In this document: piece after piece, positions 26,825 through 35,700 of the stretch | How the letters are laid out: the number at the start of each line of letters is the position of its first letter | How positions within the stretch are numbered: position 1 is the first letter of the stretch | Assembly: GCF_014639795.1 (NCBI RefSeq) | Contig: NZ_BMGC01000003.1 | Location: 186,001-250,000 of the forward strand | Length of the DNA stretch: 64,000 nucleotides | Reading direction: 5' to 3' | Source: Gordonia jinhuaensis | GTDB taxonomy: Bacteria; Actinomycetota; Actinomycetes; Mycobacteriales; Mycobacteriaceae | Notes under the pieces: generated by a model | The model's database searches: none | Seen by the model: only the letters and a program-made list of their open reading frames with translations | Told to the model about the DNA's origin: nothing | Position numbers and translations under genes: made by a program

Positions 26825-27284
26825 GAGACAAACGCTCCCCGATGTGTTTGCTGACCAACCCGTGCTTCAGTGCGACCTCGTCTGTGCAGTGCTGCTTCCA
26901 CCCGCAGTGGCCGTGACATCGTTCGATGCGCACCGAGTGACTGTGCGACACCAACGCGCTGCACTCTGAACGCGCTTCTGATCCAGCCTGCGCCCGACAT
27001 CACACCGGGCTCGGCCCGTCGAGTGATACTCGGCACAAATGTTTGCGGTCCTTAATAGCGTACACCTGTACGCAAAGCACGCAAAACGAAAGCCGACCCC
27101 TGTTCTCCCTGCGTGTCACCAGGAAAACAGCATTTCCCCTGGTCAGCGCACTATCGAAAGTGTGGGAGCTGTCGAACGAACGCTCGACATAAAGCGCCGT
27201 CACTTAGAATCGCAAAATTCGGACATACTGAACCGAGATGAGGATTACCTGGCGTTCCGGGGGTGTGGGCAGTCTTTGCGGTGG
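26825..27284. promoter_or_regulatory. 460-bp gene-free region with two operator-like palindromes
   Basis: I find no convincing gene here; base composition is lower in GC than the flanks. It holds the XRE gene's upstream region. Two symmetric sites stand out: GCGTACACCTGTACGC at 27058-27073 (perfect 7-bp arms, 2-bp centre), and TCGAACGAACGCTCGA at 27172-27187, one base from the actinobacterial SOS consensus TCGAAC-N4-GTTCGA. Confidence 0.5.
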
Positions 27285-27488
27285 TCACTCGTCGTGGTGT
27301 GAGTCGCCGCGACCGTCGAGGCCGGCGAGGAACTCGGGATCGTCATCAGGGCCGATCGGTCCCGATGACCGGCGCTGCGGGGTCCGCGCATGCTCGCGGC
27401 GGTGGGACTCCTCGCTCTGGGGGCCGAATGCGCGCCACAGCAGGTAGGCGAGTGCCATCACGCCGAGCAAAGCCAAGGGCAGTGCCAT
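27285..27488 (-). CDS. Small single-pass membrane protein
   Basis: The ATG at 27488 is preceded by a strong GGAGGAGG site and gives 67 residues. A hydrophobic helix (MALPLALLGVMALAYLLWRAF) is followed by a charged, His/Asp-rich tail ending in GLDGRGDSHHDE. An in-frame start further upstream would add a low-complexity stretch without a ribosome-binding site and was not chosen. Function is unknown. Short membrane proteins of this kind are found near the ccs genes in mycobacteria. Confidence 0.7.
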   Translation of the reverse strand: MALPLALLGVMALAYLLWRAFGPQSEESHRREHARTPQRRSSGPIGPDDDPEFLAGLDGRGDSHHDE

Positions 27489-27891
27489 GTCCCTCCTCCG
27501 GGTCGTTCGCCGGTCTCCGCCTGCCGCCCCACCGTCCGTTGCCGATGCCGCCGATGGCGGAGGCTCGATGCCGCCAATGGCGGAGGCTGCTGACGCGGAT
27601 GCGAACACCACACGACGTGCATGTCAGGTTACGCGGTCCGACGCCGACAGGCGCTTCGAGACGAGCGAGTCGTGTCGGCTGAAATCGCCTGTGGCGCCGA
27701 TGAGTCCACCATCGCGGCTCGGAGTCCGATGGCTGCGGGCCCCTGGATGCCGGAAGGCCGGTTCACCTGTGACGGTGAACCGGCCATCCGGAGCAGAGTA
27801 AAACGATGAAGATCAGTGTGTCCGCATCACGTCGATCGACATGACATCGGCGTGGGGTGCAGACGTCACCCGACCTGTCAGATCACACCAC
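27489..27891. other. 403-bp gap with a short tandem repeat and a hairpin
   Basis: No gene is seen. Two copies of a 23-bp unit (gatgccgccgatggcggaggct type) lie near 27547-27592. A strong hairpin is at 27750-27791, described separately. The rest appears unstructured. Confidence 0.5.
27750..27791 (-). terminator. Hairpin downstream of the BldC-like gene
   Basis: Perfect 12-bp arms (ggccggttcacc 27756-27767; complement 27774-27785) with a 6-base loop are extended outward by ccgga / tccgg after one mismatch. It lies 100 bp past the stop of the minus-strand BldC-like gene. No T run follows, so termination would be of the GC-rich I-shaped type common in actinobacteria. Confidence 0.6.
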
Positions 27892-28188
27892 TCACTCGTC
27901 GACGCGACGGTTGAGCAGTGCAACCACATCGGCCTCGCGGAAGCGACGATGGCCTCCGGGAGTGCGGATCGCGCCGAGGATTCCCGAACTGGCCCAGCGG
28001 GCCACGGTCTTCGGGTTGACGTTGAACATCGCGGCCACCTGGCCGGGTGTCAGCGTGTGCTGGCTGGCAGCGCGCGGCGTGATGTGCATGGGAACCGGTG
28101 CGGCTCCAGGAATCTGGCCCAGAGCAGCAGGGGAAGTCGGAACGGACGGTGTCGTGGTGAAGCCAGTGGTCGGTTCGATCGCGGTCAT
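27892..28188 (-). CDS. BldC-like helix-turn-helix DNA-binding protein
   Basis: The ATG at 28188, preceded by GAGGAGAAG, gives 98 residues. The C-terminal half has the MerR-like winged-helix pattern of BldC: LTPGQVAAMFNVNPKTVARW, then ASSGILGAIRTPGGHRRFRE and ADVVALL. The N-terminal 45 residues are Thr/Pro-rich and probably disordered. BldC-type proteins bind direct repeats cooperatively and control developmental or stress genes. In mycobacteria a homologue (Rv0500A) lies in the same general chromosomal neighbourhood. It is divergent from the DUF4229/Cds1 pair across an AT-richer 226-bp region. Confidence 0.88.
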   Translation of the reverse strand: MTAIEPTTGFTTTPSVPTSPAALGQIPGAAPVPMHITPRAASQHTLTPGQVAAMFNVNPKTVARWASSGILGAIRTPGGHRRFREADVVALLNRRVDE

Positions 28189-28414
28189 TTCTTCTCCTCT
28201 GTTGACCCCGTGGGGTGGGTCAAGTCGAGATGTGAAGAACTGGCATCTGCTTGTACCGAGTTCTCGTTCGGAAAATGCCCCTGCACTATGAATACACCGA
28301 TTTGTTGGATTGCACGACCCAAACAGCATAGAAAAAATTCCCCAAAGTCCGCTTAGCCGACCGTCTAGGTGGCGTGTCAGGCTTGACGTTCCGCGCACAG
28401 TAAGGTTGACCACC

Positions 28415-28750
28415 GTGAACGAGACCAACGAACCACGACCGGGTGCCGGACGCCGACTGGCGGTGAACCTGCTGGTCTACACCGTGATCCGACTGGGTCT
28501 GGTGGTTGTGGTCGCGGCACTGATCATGGGGATCGGAGCGCTGGCCGGGGTCACCGTGCCACTGCTGGTGGCCGCCGTGTTCGGTGTGCTGATCGCATTG
28601 CCGCTGGGCATGCTCGCATTCCGTCGCCAGCGCAACGCGGTGAACGAGTCCATCGCCGAGGTCGACACCGCCCGACGCAACCGTCGCGCTGATCTGGAGG
28701 CGCGGATGCGCGGCGCCGGCCGGAGCCCGAATGGCTCGGGCCGCCGGTGA
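28415..28750 (+). CDS. DUF4229-like small membrane protein
   Basis: From the GTG at 28415 this is 111 residues. Two hydrophobic helices ([25 protein letters not shown] and [19 protein letters not shown]) are followed by a charged, probably helical tail ([32 protein letters not shown]). This layout matches the actinobacterial DUF4229 family. AAGG lies eight bases upstream of the start. Its stop overlaps the start of the PLP enzyme gene (GTGA), so the two are co-expressed. The function of the family is not known. Confidence 0.75.
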   Translation: MNETNEPRPGAGRRLAVNLLVYTVIRLGLVVVVAALIMGIGALAGVTVPLLVAAVFGVLIALPLGMLAFRRQRNAVNESIAEVDTARRNRRADLEARMRGAGRSPNGSGRR

Positions 28751-29874
28751 CCACCGCGGTGACCTCGGTCGACCACCGCTCCTCGCGGCGATGGGTCGAG
28801 GGCGCCATCGCGCTGATCGAGGCAGACAGTCGTCGCAGCGCCGACACCCATCTGCTTCGATTCCCGTTGGGCGACTGGGCCTCCTGGGTTGACGAGAACG
28901 GCTGCGGGCAGGGCGTCGCGCTGTACCTCAAGGATGAGTCGACGCACCCGACCGGATCTCTCAAGCACCGACTCGCACGGTCGTTGTTCCTCTATGCCCT
29001 GTGCAACGGATGGATCACCGAGAGCACGCCGGTGATCGAGGCGTCGTCGGGATCGACGGCGGTGTCGGAGGCCTACTTCGCGAAACTGATCGGGGTGCCG
29101 TTCGTCGCGGTGATGACCGAGTCGACCTCGTCGGAGAAGATTCGCCTGATCGAACGACAGGGCGGACGCTGTCATTTCGTGCACCGGGCCGCTGAGGTGT
29201 ACGACGAGGCGCGCCGGCTCGCCGATGAGATGGGTGGACACTTCATCGACCAGTTCACGATGGCCGAGCGCGCCACCGACTGGCGCGGTAACAACAACAT
29301 CGCCGAGTCGATCTTCGACCAGCTCGGTTCCGAGCAGTATCCCGTGCCCACTTGGGTGGTGGTGGGTGCCGGGACCGGCGGTACGTCGGCCACGATCGGC
29401 CGGTACGTGCGCTATCGCGGACATCCCACGTGGGTCTGCGTGGTGGATCCGGAGAACTCGGTGTTCTTCGACGCCTATCGCACCGGCGACGGCGACATCA
29501 CCGGCCCCGCCGACATGTCCTCGAGAATCGAGGGTATCGGGCGACCGCGCGTGGAGCCGTCGTTCGTCTCGCAGGTCATCGACCGCATGATCGCGGTTCC
29601 CGACGCGGAGTCGATCGCCGCCACTCGATATGTCAGCGACGTGCTCGATCGCCGCGTCGGTGGGTCGACAGGCACCAACATGGTCGGCGTGTTCACGCTG
29701 ATCTCGGAGATGGTGGCCGCGCGGACGCCGGGAAGTGTGGTGACGCTGTTGTGTGACGACGGCGCGCGCTATGCGAACACCTACTTCGACGACGCATGGA
29801 TTTCGCAGGCCGGACTGGATCTCACGTCGGCCGGCGAACGCATCGAGCGGTTCTTCCGGACCGGCGCCTACTGA
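28747..29874 (+). CDS. PLP-dependent cysteine synthase-family enzyme, Cds1-like cysteine desulfhydrase
   Basis: This 375-residue fold-type II PLP enzyme has the cofactor lysine in [14 protein letters not shown]. The phosphate loop is [16 protein letters not shown], and [24 protein letters not shown] is the substrate-side motif. Overall spacing and the long C-terminal part resemble Rv3684 (Cds1) of M. tuberculosis, which releases hydrogen sulfide, pyruvate and ammonia from cysteine. A cysteine synthase role is the alternative, but the extended length and C-terminal half argue for the Cds1 group. It is coupled to the upstream membrane protein. Confidence 0.85.
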   Translation: MTTAVTSVDHRSSRRWVEGAIALIEADSRRSADTHLLRFPLGDWASWVDENGCGQGVALYLKDESTHPTGSLKHRLARSLFLYALCNGWITESTPVIEASSGSTAVSEAYFAKLIGVPFVAVMTESTSSEKIRLIERQGGRCHFVHRAAEVYDEARRLADEMGGHFIDQFTMAERATDWRGNNNIAESIFDQLGSEQYPVPTWVVVGAGTGGTSATIGRYVRYRGHPTWVCVVDPENSVFFDAYRTGDGDITGPADMSSRIEGIGRPRVEPSFVSQVIDRMIAVPDAESIAATRYVSDVLDRRVGGSTGTNMVGVFTLISEMVAARTPGSVVTLLCDDGARYANTYFDDAWISQAGLDLTSAGERIERFFRTGAY

Positions 29875-29950
29875 TCGCGCTCGATCGCGCCGATCACCTC
29901 TGCCCAGGATTCGCGCGGCGAGTCTGTGGCGTCACGACCCCCGGCGTCGT

Positions 29951-29968
29951 TCGCGCTAGCGAGCGCGA
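29951..29968 (+). terminator. Short hairpin after the Cds1-like gene
   Basis: Perfect 7-bp arms tcgcgct / agcgcga with a 4-base loop lie 77 bp past the stop. There is no T tract. The remaining gap to 30235 shows no other feature that I can support. Confidence 0.4.
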
Positions 29969-30235
29969 GACGAGCCGGTGGTCGCGACGTGAGGGGTTGT
30001 GGTCGTGTACCGAGGGGCACGGCACCCGACCGGGATGCGGCTTTACTGCCACAAACTTCACCTTTGCGGCAACCGGTAACGATGCACAGCCCCCGTGTGT
30101 CTCGAATTGAGCTCCAATGAATAACGGAGTGATAACGCTGGACGATCTCCGCATTGTAGCCGCGGCTCAAACGGGTTCTTGCTTGAGTAGAAGTGAGTAG
30201 ATACGGGTCGAGGCGGAGATTTCCATCAGTCGCAC

Positions 30236-30282
30236 GTCAACATTTATTGACACACACCTGATGTCAACCTAACCTGACAACG
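30236..30282 (+). promoter_or_regulatory. Predicted promoter of a leaderless gene, with TGTCA-type half-sites
   Basis: TTGACA at 30247-30252 and TAACCT at 30270-30275 are separated by exactly 17 bp. The expected transcription start, seven bases beyond the -10, coincides with the GTG start codon at 30282, and no ribosome-binding site is present. Three overlapping dyads built on GTCAA/TTGAC lie on these elements: gtcaa-N6-ttgac (30236-30251), ttgaca-N9-tgtcaa (30247-30267) and tgtca-N8-tgaca (30262-30279). This looks like a tightly repressed or autoregulated promoter. Confidence 0.65.
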
Positions 30283-30596
30283 TGCCCCAGAACGACGACG
30301 CCCGCCAACGCGACAGTGCAGCCGAGGAGGAGTCGAGCATCGACAGCAGTGCCGACATGAACGGCTCGACCGACTGTGGTGATCTGACCGATGCCGCCGC
30401 CAGTAGCGACCCGGCAACCGGCCTCGCCGCCGTGCGCGCACTGCGCACCCTGGCCGACCGACTCGAAGAAGTACAGGTGGCCAACGCCCGCGAGCGGGGA
30501 TGGAGTTGGCAGACCATTGCCGACGTCCTGCAGATCAGCAGGCAGGCGGTTCATCAGAAGTACGGGAGCACACAGACACGTCCACCGCGCTCCTGA
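30282..30596 (+). CDS. Small helix-turn-helix protein paired with the ClpN-domain gene
   Basis: This 104-residue protein starts with GTG directly at the predicted transcription start. The first 45 residues are Asp/Ser-rich and disordered. The C-terminal half reads LAAVRALRTLADRLEEVQVA, then NARERGWSWQTIADVLQISR and QAVHQKYG, a typical helix-turn-helix. In actinobacteria such proteins often precede a gene for a protein with Clp N-terminal repeats, as here (30728). It probably regulates that pair, perhaps through the TGTCA-type dyads in its own promoter. Confidence 0.78.
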   Translation: MPQNDDARQRDSAAEEESSIDSSADMNGSTDCGDLTDAAASSDPATGLAAVRALRTLADRLEEVQVANARERGWSWQTIADVLQISRQAVHQKYGSTQTRPPRS

Positions 30597-30727
30597 GCGC
30601 GTGACGTGCAGGTCGCGCCGGCGAGACCGCCGGGCGGCATCGACGCGGACGCATGCGTCCGCCCACAGACCACATCCCGCGGCGCGGGTCGATGACAGGC
30701 CCGCCCGCCCACACATTGGAGACACCC

Positions 30728-31690
30728 ATGTTCGGTCCACATATGTCGCGTGACAACGCGATGACCATGGCATTCGCCTATCAAGAAGCCTCCGAGCTCG
30801 GCGCCGGAAGCGGCGAGCTGGGAAATGACCATCTACTGCTCGGCATGCTCTGCAACGCCAGGGCACCGATCTTCTCGACGCTCACCGCGCAGGGACTGAC
30901 GCTGCAGGCAGCGCGTGCGGCCGCGCGGGAGTACCGCGCCGGCGACGACGCCACGAAAGCCGACGAGGCCGCCGCGGCCGCGGCCCGCGAGCAGCAGCGC
31001 ACCGAGGAGCGCGAGCGTGTCGACGAGGACCGTGCGGCCCTCGCGGCGATCGGCATCGACCTCGACAAGGTCAAGGCCGCGGTCCAGGCACGCTTCGGTG
31101 ATGACATCACCGAGGGGTGGACCATGCGCCCGACCGACCGTCGCCGTGAGCGGGACGCCCGCGAACACGGCCGACGTGACCATCACGAGCATGGCCGCGG
31201 TCGACGCGGCCACCACCCGCGCGGCGCCGACGCCGACGGACCACTCGAGCGCGGTCCGCATGGTCGCGGACCCCGGGCGGACGAGCGCTTCTTCGAGCGC
31301 CCCGACTTCGCAGCGTTCGCAGGTCCGGGTTTCGCGGGCCCGGGTTTCGCAGGTCCGGGCGGGTTCGATCCGGCCTCGGGCTTTCCCGGTGATCCCGACG
31401 AGGGCCCACGGCGCGGCGGTGGCCGGGGTCGCCGCGGACCCCGGCGCGGACCCTTCGGTCGCCCGCGCTTCAGTGCCGATTCGAAGGCCGCCTTCGCCTA
31501 CGCCGTCGAGTACGCCCGTGCCGACGGCGAGGAGTTGACCGCAGAGCACGTGCTGCGCGGAATCCTCAAGGTCGGCGATGACGCGTCGCGCGCTGTCATC
31601 TCCTCGGCGACCAGCCCCGAGGCGCTGCTCGCCGCGATCCGCAACGAAGAATCAACCGACTCTCCCGACCAGTCGCCCGAGCAGGAGTGA
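30728..31690 (+). CDS. Clp N-terminal-repeat protein without an ATPase domain
   Basis: The ATG at 30728, with GGAG six bases upstream, gives 320 residues. Residues about 1-75 (MFGPHMSRDNAMTMAFAYQE and GNDHLLLGMLCN) look like one Clp-N repeat. Residues about 250-310 (RFSADSKAAFAYAVEYARAD and LTAEHVLRGILKVGDD) look like a second. Between them is a helical segment, then an Arg/His/Gly-rich linker with three FAGPG repeats. No Walker motifs are present, so it cannot unfold proteins itself. It may act as an adaptor or decoy for ClpC/ClpB substrates. It follows the helix-turn-helix gene with a 131-bp gap. Confidence 0.82.
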   Translation: MFGPHMSRDNAMTMAFAYQEASELGAGSGELGNDHLLLGMLCNARAPIFSTLTAQGLTLQAARAAAREYRAGDDATKADEAAAAAAREQQRTEERERVDEDRAALAAIGIDLDKVKAAVQARFGDDITEGWTMRPTDRRRERDAREHGRRDHHEHGRGRRGHHPRGADADGPLERGPHGRGPRADERFFERPDFAAFAGPGFAGPGFAGPGGFDPASGFPGDPDEGPRRGGGRGRRGPRRGPFGRPRFSADSKAAFAYAVEYARADGEELTAEHVLRGILKVGDDASRAVISSATSPEALLAAIRNEESTDSPDQSPEQE

Positions 31691-31706
31691 TCCTCGAGCG
31701 CCGGGA

Positions 31707-32591
31707 TCAGCCGATCGCGAGGCCGATCGCGGTGGTGATGGCCCATGCGAGCATCGCCATCCCGGTCAGGCCGAGCGTGGGGATCAGCGCCGGACCGCCG
31801 GCGCCGCTGCGCACGGGGACGCCTGCCCGCCATGCGAGTGGAGCGGCGAACAGCCCCAGCAGTGCCCACTGTGTTGCGCCGATCAGCGCCAGCGTCATCA
31901 CGGTGGGGATCACCGTGAGCGCGGTGTAGAGAACGCGGGTGCGGTGATCGCCGAGTCGTACCGGGAGGGTGATCTTGCCCGACAGTTCGTCGGTGGGGAT
32001 GTCTCGCAGGTTGTTGGCGACCAGCACGGCCGACGAGTACGACCCGATCGCGATGCCGCACAGCAGGCCGACCCAGCTGATCGCGCCGCGCTGTACGAAC
32101 TCGGTACCCATCACCGCGATGAGTCCGAAGAACACGAACACCGCGATCTCGCCGAGTCCGGCATAGCCGTAGGGTCGTGCGCCACCGGTGTAGAACCAGG
32201 CGCCGGCGATGCAGACGAGCCCGACGAGGATCAGCCACCACGCCGAGGTGATCGCCAGCACGAGACCGCAGACCGCGGCGATCCCGAAGCAGGCGAAGGC
32301 GGCTCGTTTGACCGCACCGGGGGAGGCGAGCCTCGACCCGACCAGCCGCACCGGACCGACTCGATCGTCATCGGTGCCCCGGATGCCGTCGGAGTAGTCG
32401 TTGGCGAAGTTCACGCCGATGATCAGCGCCATCGACACCACCAGGGCGAGGATCGCCTTCCACCACACCACCTGGTCGTAGTAGGCGGCCACACCGGTTC
32501 CGGCGACCACCGGCGCGATCGCGTTGGGCAGGGTGCGCGGGCGCGCACCCTCGAGCCACTGTGCCGGCGTCGCGTGCATTTGCGAGGACAT
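31707..32591 (-). CDS. menA: 1,4-dihydroxy-2-naphthoate polyprenyltransferase
   Basis: This 294-residue UbiA-family integral membrane enzyme has about eight to nine hydrophobic segments. The first Asp-rich motif is in [22 protein letters not shown], which also holds the MenA-typical RVGP. A second is in [23 protein letters not shown]. It attaches a polyprenyl chain to 1,4-dihydroxy-2-naphthoate to give demethylmenaquinone. The start at 32591 ([12 protein letters not shown]) or an internal Met four residues later are both possible. It ends convergently with the ClpN-domain gene. Confidence 0.95.
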   Translation of the reverse strand: MSSQMHATPAQWLEGARPRTLPNAIAPVVAGTGVAAYYDQVVWWKAILALVVSMALIIGVNFANDYSDGIRGTDDDRVGPVRLVGSRLASPGAVKRAAFACFGIAAVCGLVLAITSAWWLILVGLVCIAGAWFYTGGARPYGYAGLGEIAVFVFFGLIAVMGTEFVQRGAISWVGLLCGIAIGSYSSAVLVANNLRDIPTDELSGKITLPVRLGDHRTRVLYTALTVIPTVMTLALIGATQWALLGLFAAPLAWRAGVPVRSGAGGPALIPTLGLTGMAMLAWAITTAIGLAIG

Positions 32592-32685
32592 GGCTCAATA
32601 CTCGCGCACTACTGTTGGGATCGGCCCGGGGGCATCGGTTCCTAACCTTGTCCGCGTCGGTGCAGGGCGTGAGTGCAGGGGGACA

Positions 32686-32721
32686 CCAGGATGATGAGAG
32701 GGTCCAGGATGATGAGAGGGT
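32686..32721 (+). repeat. Perfect 18-bp tandem duplication upstream of the AfsR-like gene
   Basis: The unit ccaggatgatgagagggt is present twice head to tail at 32686-32703 and 32704-32721. The second copy ends four bases before the GTG start of the downstream gene, and its gagaggg forms the apparent ribosome-binding site, so the duplication also doubles that site. Confidence 0.85.
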
Positions 32722-32724
32722 GCA

Positions 32725-35700
32725 GTGCAACATCGCAGTGTCGGGTCGATCGTCGTCGGACTGCTCGGTCCGGTCGCGACCCGTCGGTCCGAGGCGACCG
32801 ATGATGCTGACGAGTCCGCGCTGGTGCCGGTGTCGGGTACCCGCTCACGGCGATTGCTCGCCGCGCTGGCGTTGGAACCCGGCGTACACGTCTCGGCCCA
32901 CACGCTCATCGACCTCGTCTGGGATGGGCAGGCGCCGCGCTCGCCCGTCGCCGCACTGCACACCCAGATCTCGCGGCTGCGCGGTGTGCTGCCCGCCGGT
33001 GCGATCGAATCCGGTGCCAACGGCTACCGGCTGACGCTGCGCGACGATCAGATCGACATCGGCTGCGCACGGCGGCTCATCGACAGTGGTGAGCGCAGTG
33101 GGCTCGACGCCGCGGCCGCGTTGTGGCGTGGACTGCCCGGCGCCGATCTCGGCGACGATCAGCTTGCCCGGTCGGTGGCCGCCGAGAGTGGTGCGGTCCG
33201 ACGCCGGCTCGACGAGGCGAGAATTCGTGCTGCCCTGGAGTCGAAGGACCCCGATTCGGCCCGCGATATTGCCGAATCGCTGGTCGCCGCAGATGAACTC
33301 GACGAGGTCGCCGCGGCATTGCTCATGCAGACTCTGGCAGCGCAGGGCCGGGTCCCCGAGGCGCTGGCGGTCTACACCCGCCTGCGCCTTGCACTCTCAC
33401 GTGAACTCGGTGCCGATCCGGGTGCCGATGTCACCTCGCTGCATCGTCGACTGCTCGCCGATGCCGATGCCGATGCCGAGGATGGGCGTGGACCCGGCGC
33501 GACGGTTCCCCGGCGGTCGGTGTCGATCGGCCTTCGCTCCGAACCCAATGCGCTGATCGGTCGCGATGACGATCTCGACCGCATCGAGGAGATGCTCTCG
33601 ACCTCGCGGGTGGTCACCATCCAGGGCACCGGCGGTGCTGGAAAGACGCGCGTGGCCAATGCGGTCGGTCATCGCATGAGTGAGCAGTTCCCGCGGGTGG
33701 TCAGTGTGCCACTCGCGTCTGTGCGCGCCGATGCCGACGTGATCGGTTCGGTCGCTTCGACTCTCGGCATCTCTGACACTGATCTCAGTGCCGGCGGCCG
33801 GCCGCGGCTGATCGTCGACGACCTCACTCTGCGCGTTGCCGAGACGCTGGCGACGCGGCGCACCCTGCTGATTCTCGACAACTGTGAGCAGGTGATCGAT
33901 GCGTGCGCGACGCTCGTCGACACGCTCGTCGGGGCGGTCGAGGACCTGACGGTGCTGGCCACCAGTCGGTCGCCACTGATGATCGCCGCCGAACGCATCT
34001 ATCCGCTGCCGCCGTTGGACACTGACAGCCCTGATGCGGCCGGGCCGAGACTGTTCGCCGCCCGTGCCCGTGCGATCCGCCCCGGGGTGGCACTCGATCC
34101 CGGACAAGTGAGTCGATTGTGTGCGCAGCTCGACGGGTTGCCGCTGGCGATCGAACTCGCCGCTGCACGCGTGCGCACCATGAGCGTCGGGGAGATCTCC
34201 GAACGACTGGAGCACCGATTCGCGCTGTTGCGCAGCAACGATCGGTCATCACCGGAACGGCATCGCACGCTCACCGCGGTCATCGAATGGAGCTGGGAGC
34301 TCCTCGATCCCGCCGCGCAGCGCGTGTGGACGGCGTTGTGTCTGCTGCCGGGCGGTTTCGACCTCCGCCTGGCCCGCGCGGTGTCCGGGATGGACGACAT
34401 CGAGCTCGAGGACGCTCTCGGTGCGCTGGTCGACCAGTCGTTGCTCACCGTGGTCGAATCCGACGGGCACATCCGCTACCGGATGCTGGAGATGGTGCGC
34501 GAATACGGTGAACTGCGTCTGGACGCCGCAGGTGGCCGCGACGCGGTAGAGCATCGCATGGCGTTGTGGGCCATCGCCTTCTGCGACGAGATCCGTGCGC
34601 AGAACGAGAACGGTCAGCAGCGCACGGCGCTGTCGCGGATGACTGCGGAGGTCGGGAACCTGGTGTGGTCGGTGCGTACGTCGATGGCCGGTGCAGCGGT
34701 CGACGGGCTCGGGCGCGACGTGATCATCCACTGCTTCCCGGTGCTCGCGGTGTACTGGTCGGCGCGCGGTATGCACGCCGAGGTGCGGGCGTGGGCTGTG
34801 CCGGTGATCAGCGCACTGGCCGATCGGTGGGCGGGCGGCGATGATCGCCTCACCGACGACGAACGAGTGCTGACGATGGTGAGCGTCCTGTTCGCCGCCG
34901 GTCACATCATGGTCATTCCGCCCGTCGACCTGCGACTGGTCGCGAGGGCGCGGATCATGTTGCGGCAGTTGCATCGTCCCGATCAGACATACGCCAACGA
35001 GGCGGACTTCGTCACCGCCGTCGCGCTGGGCTTCGGCCAATCACGTTATGGCACTTTCCGTCTCATCGTGCGCGCGCATACCTCGTCCAATCCGCTGGTC
35101 CGCGGACATGCGGCGATGATGAAGAGCAATGCCGCGGAAAATCTCGGGAACATCCGCGGAGCGTTGCGATATGCCCGTGAGGCGCTGGAGATCTCGCGTA
35201 TTTCCGGTCAGCAGTGGACCGAGGCGATGGCGCTGTCGGAGATCGGCGGTGCCTCCGGGTCGGTCGGGAGATTCGACGACGCCGTGGTGAACTACCGTCG
35301 GGCCGCCGCACTGATGCTCGAGATTGGCGCCATCGAGGATGCCCTGCAGATGCGACTCTACGAGGTGCTCGCATTGCTGTCGGCTGGACATCACGACCTG
35401 GCGAGCACGCAGTTCCAGGCTTTTCGCGACTCCGACGTCGACGACAAGGCTGCCGCCGATCAGCCCGAGGTGGTTGCGGCCGCCGAACTCTGCGTCGCCG
35501 AGATCGCCCGCATCGACGGCGATCATGACAGGGCCGCAACGCTGTTCGAGCGGATGGCCGTCAAACTCTACGCCGAGCACCCGATGCCCGAACGCGATCC
35601 GACCGTGGTCTTCTTCATCGCCGATGCGATCTGTGGGCTGGTGCTGACCGGACGCATCTCTGCCGCCGCGGTGCTGGCACGCCGTGCGGCGGCCACGGTC

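Noticed and set aside
27039-27302. Possible 87-residue protein near the SOS-like box
   Set aside because: Codon usage is unlike neighbouring genes, no domain is visible, and no ribosome-binding site precedes it. I keep only the operator-like palindromes.
29868-30170. Possible 100-residue minus-strand protein after the Cds1-like gene
   Set aside because: No ribosome-binding site or family motif; it would overlap the hairpin at 29951-29968.
30182-30188. CTTGAGT, half of an HspR (HAIR) site, upstream of the ClpN-domain gene pair
   Set aside because: The second half ACTCAAG is not found at the required spacing, so a true HspR site is not supported.
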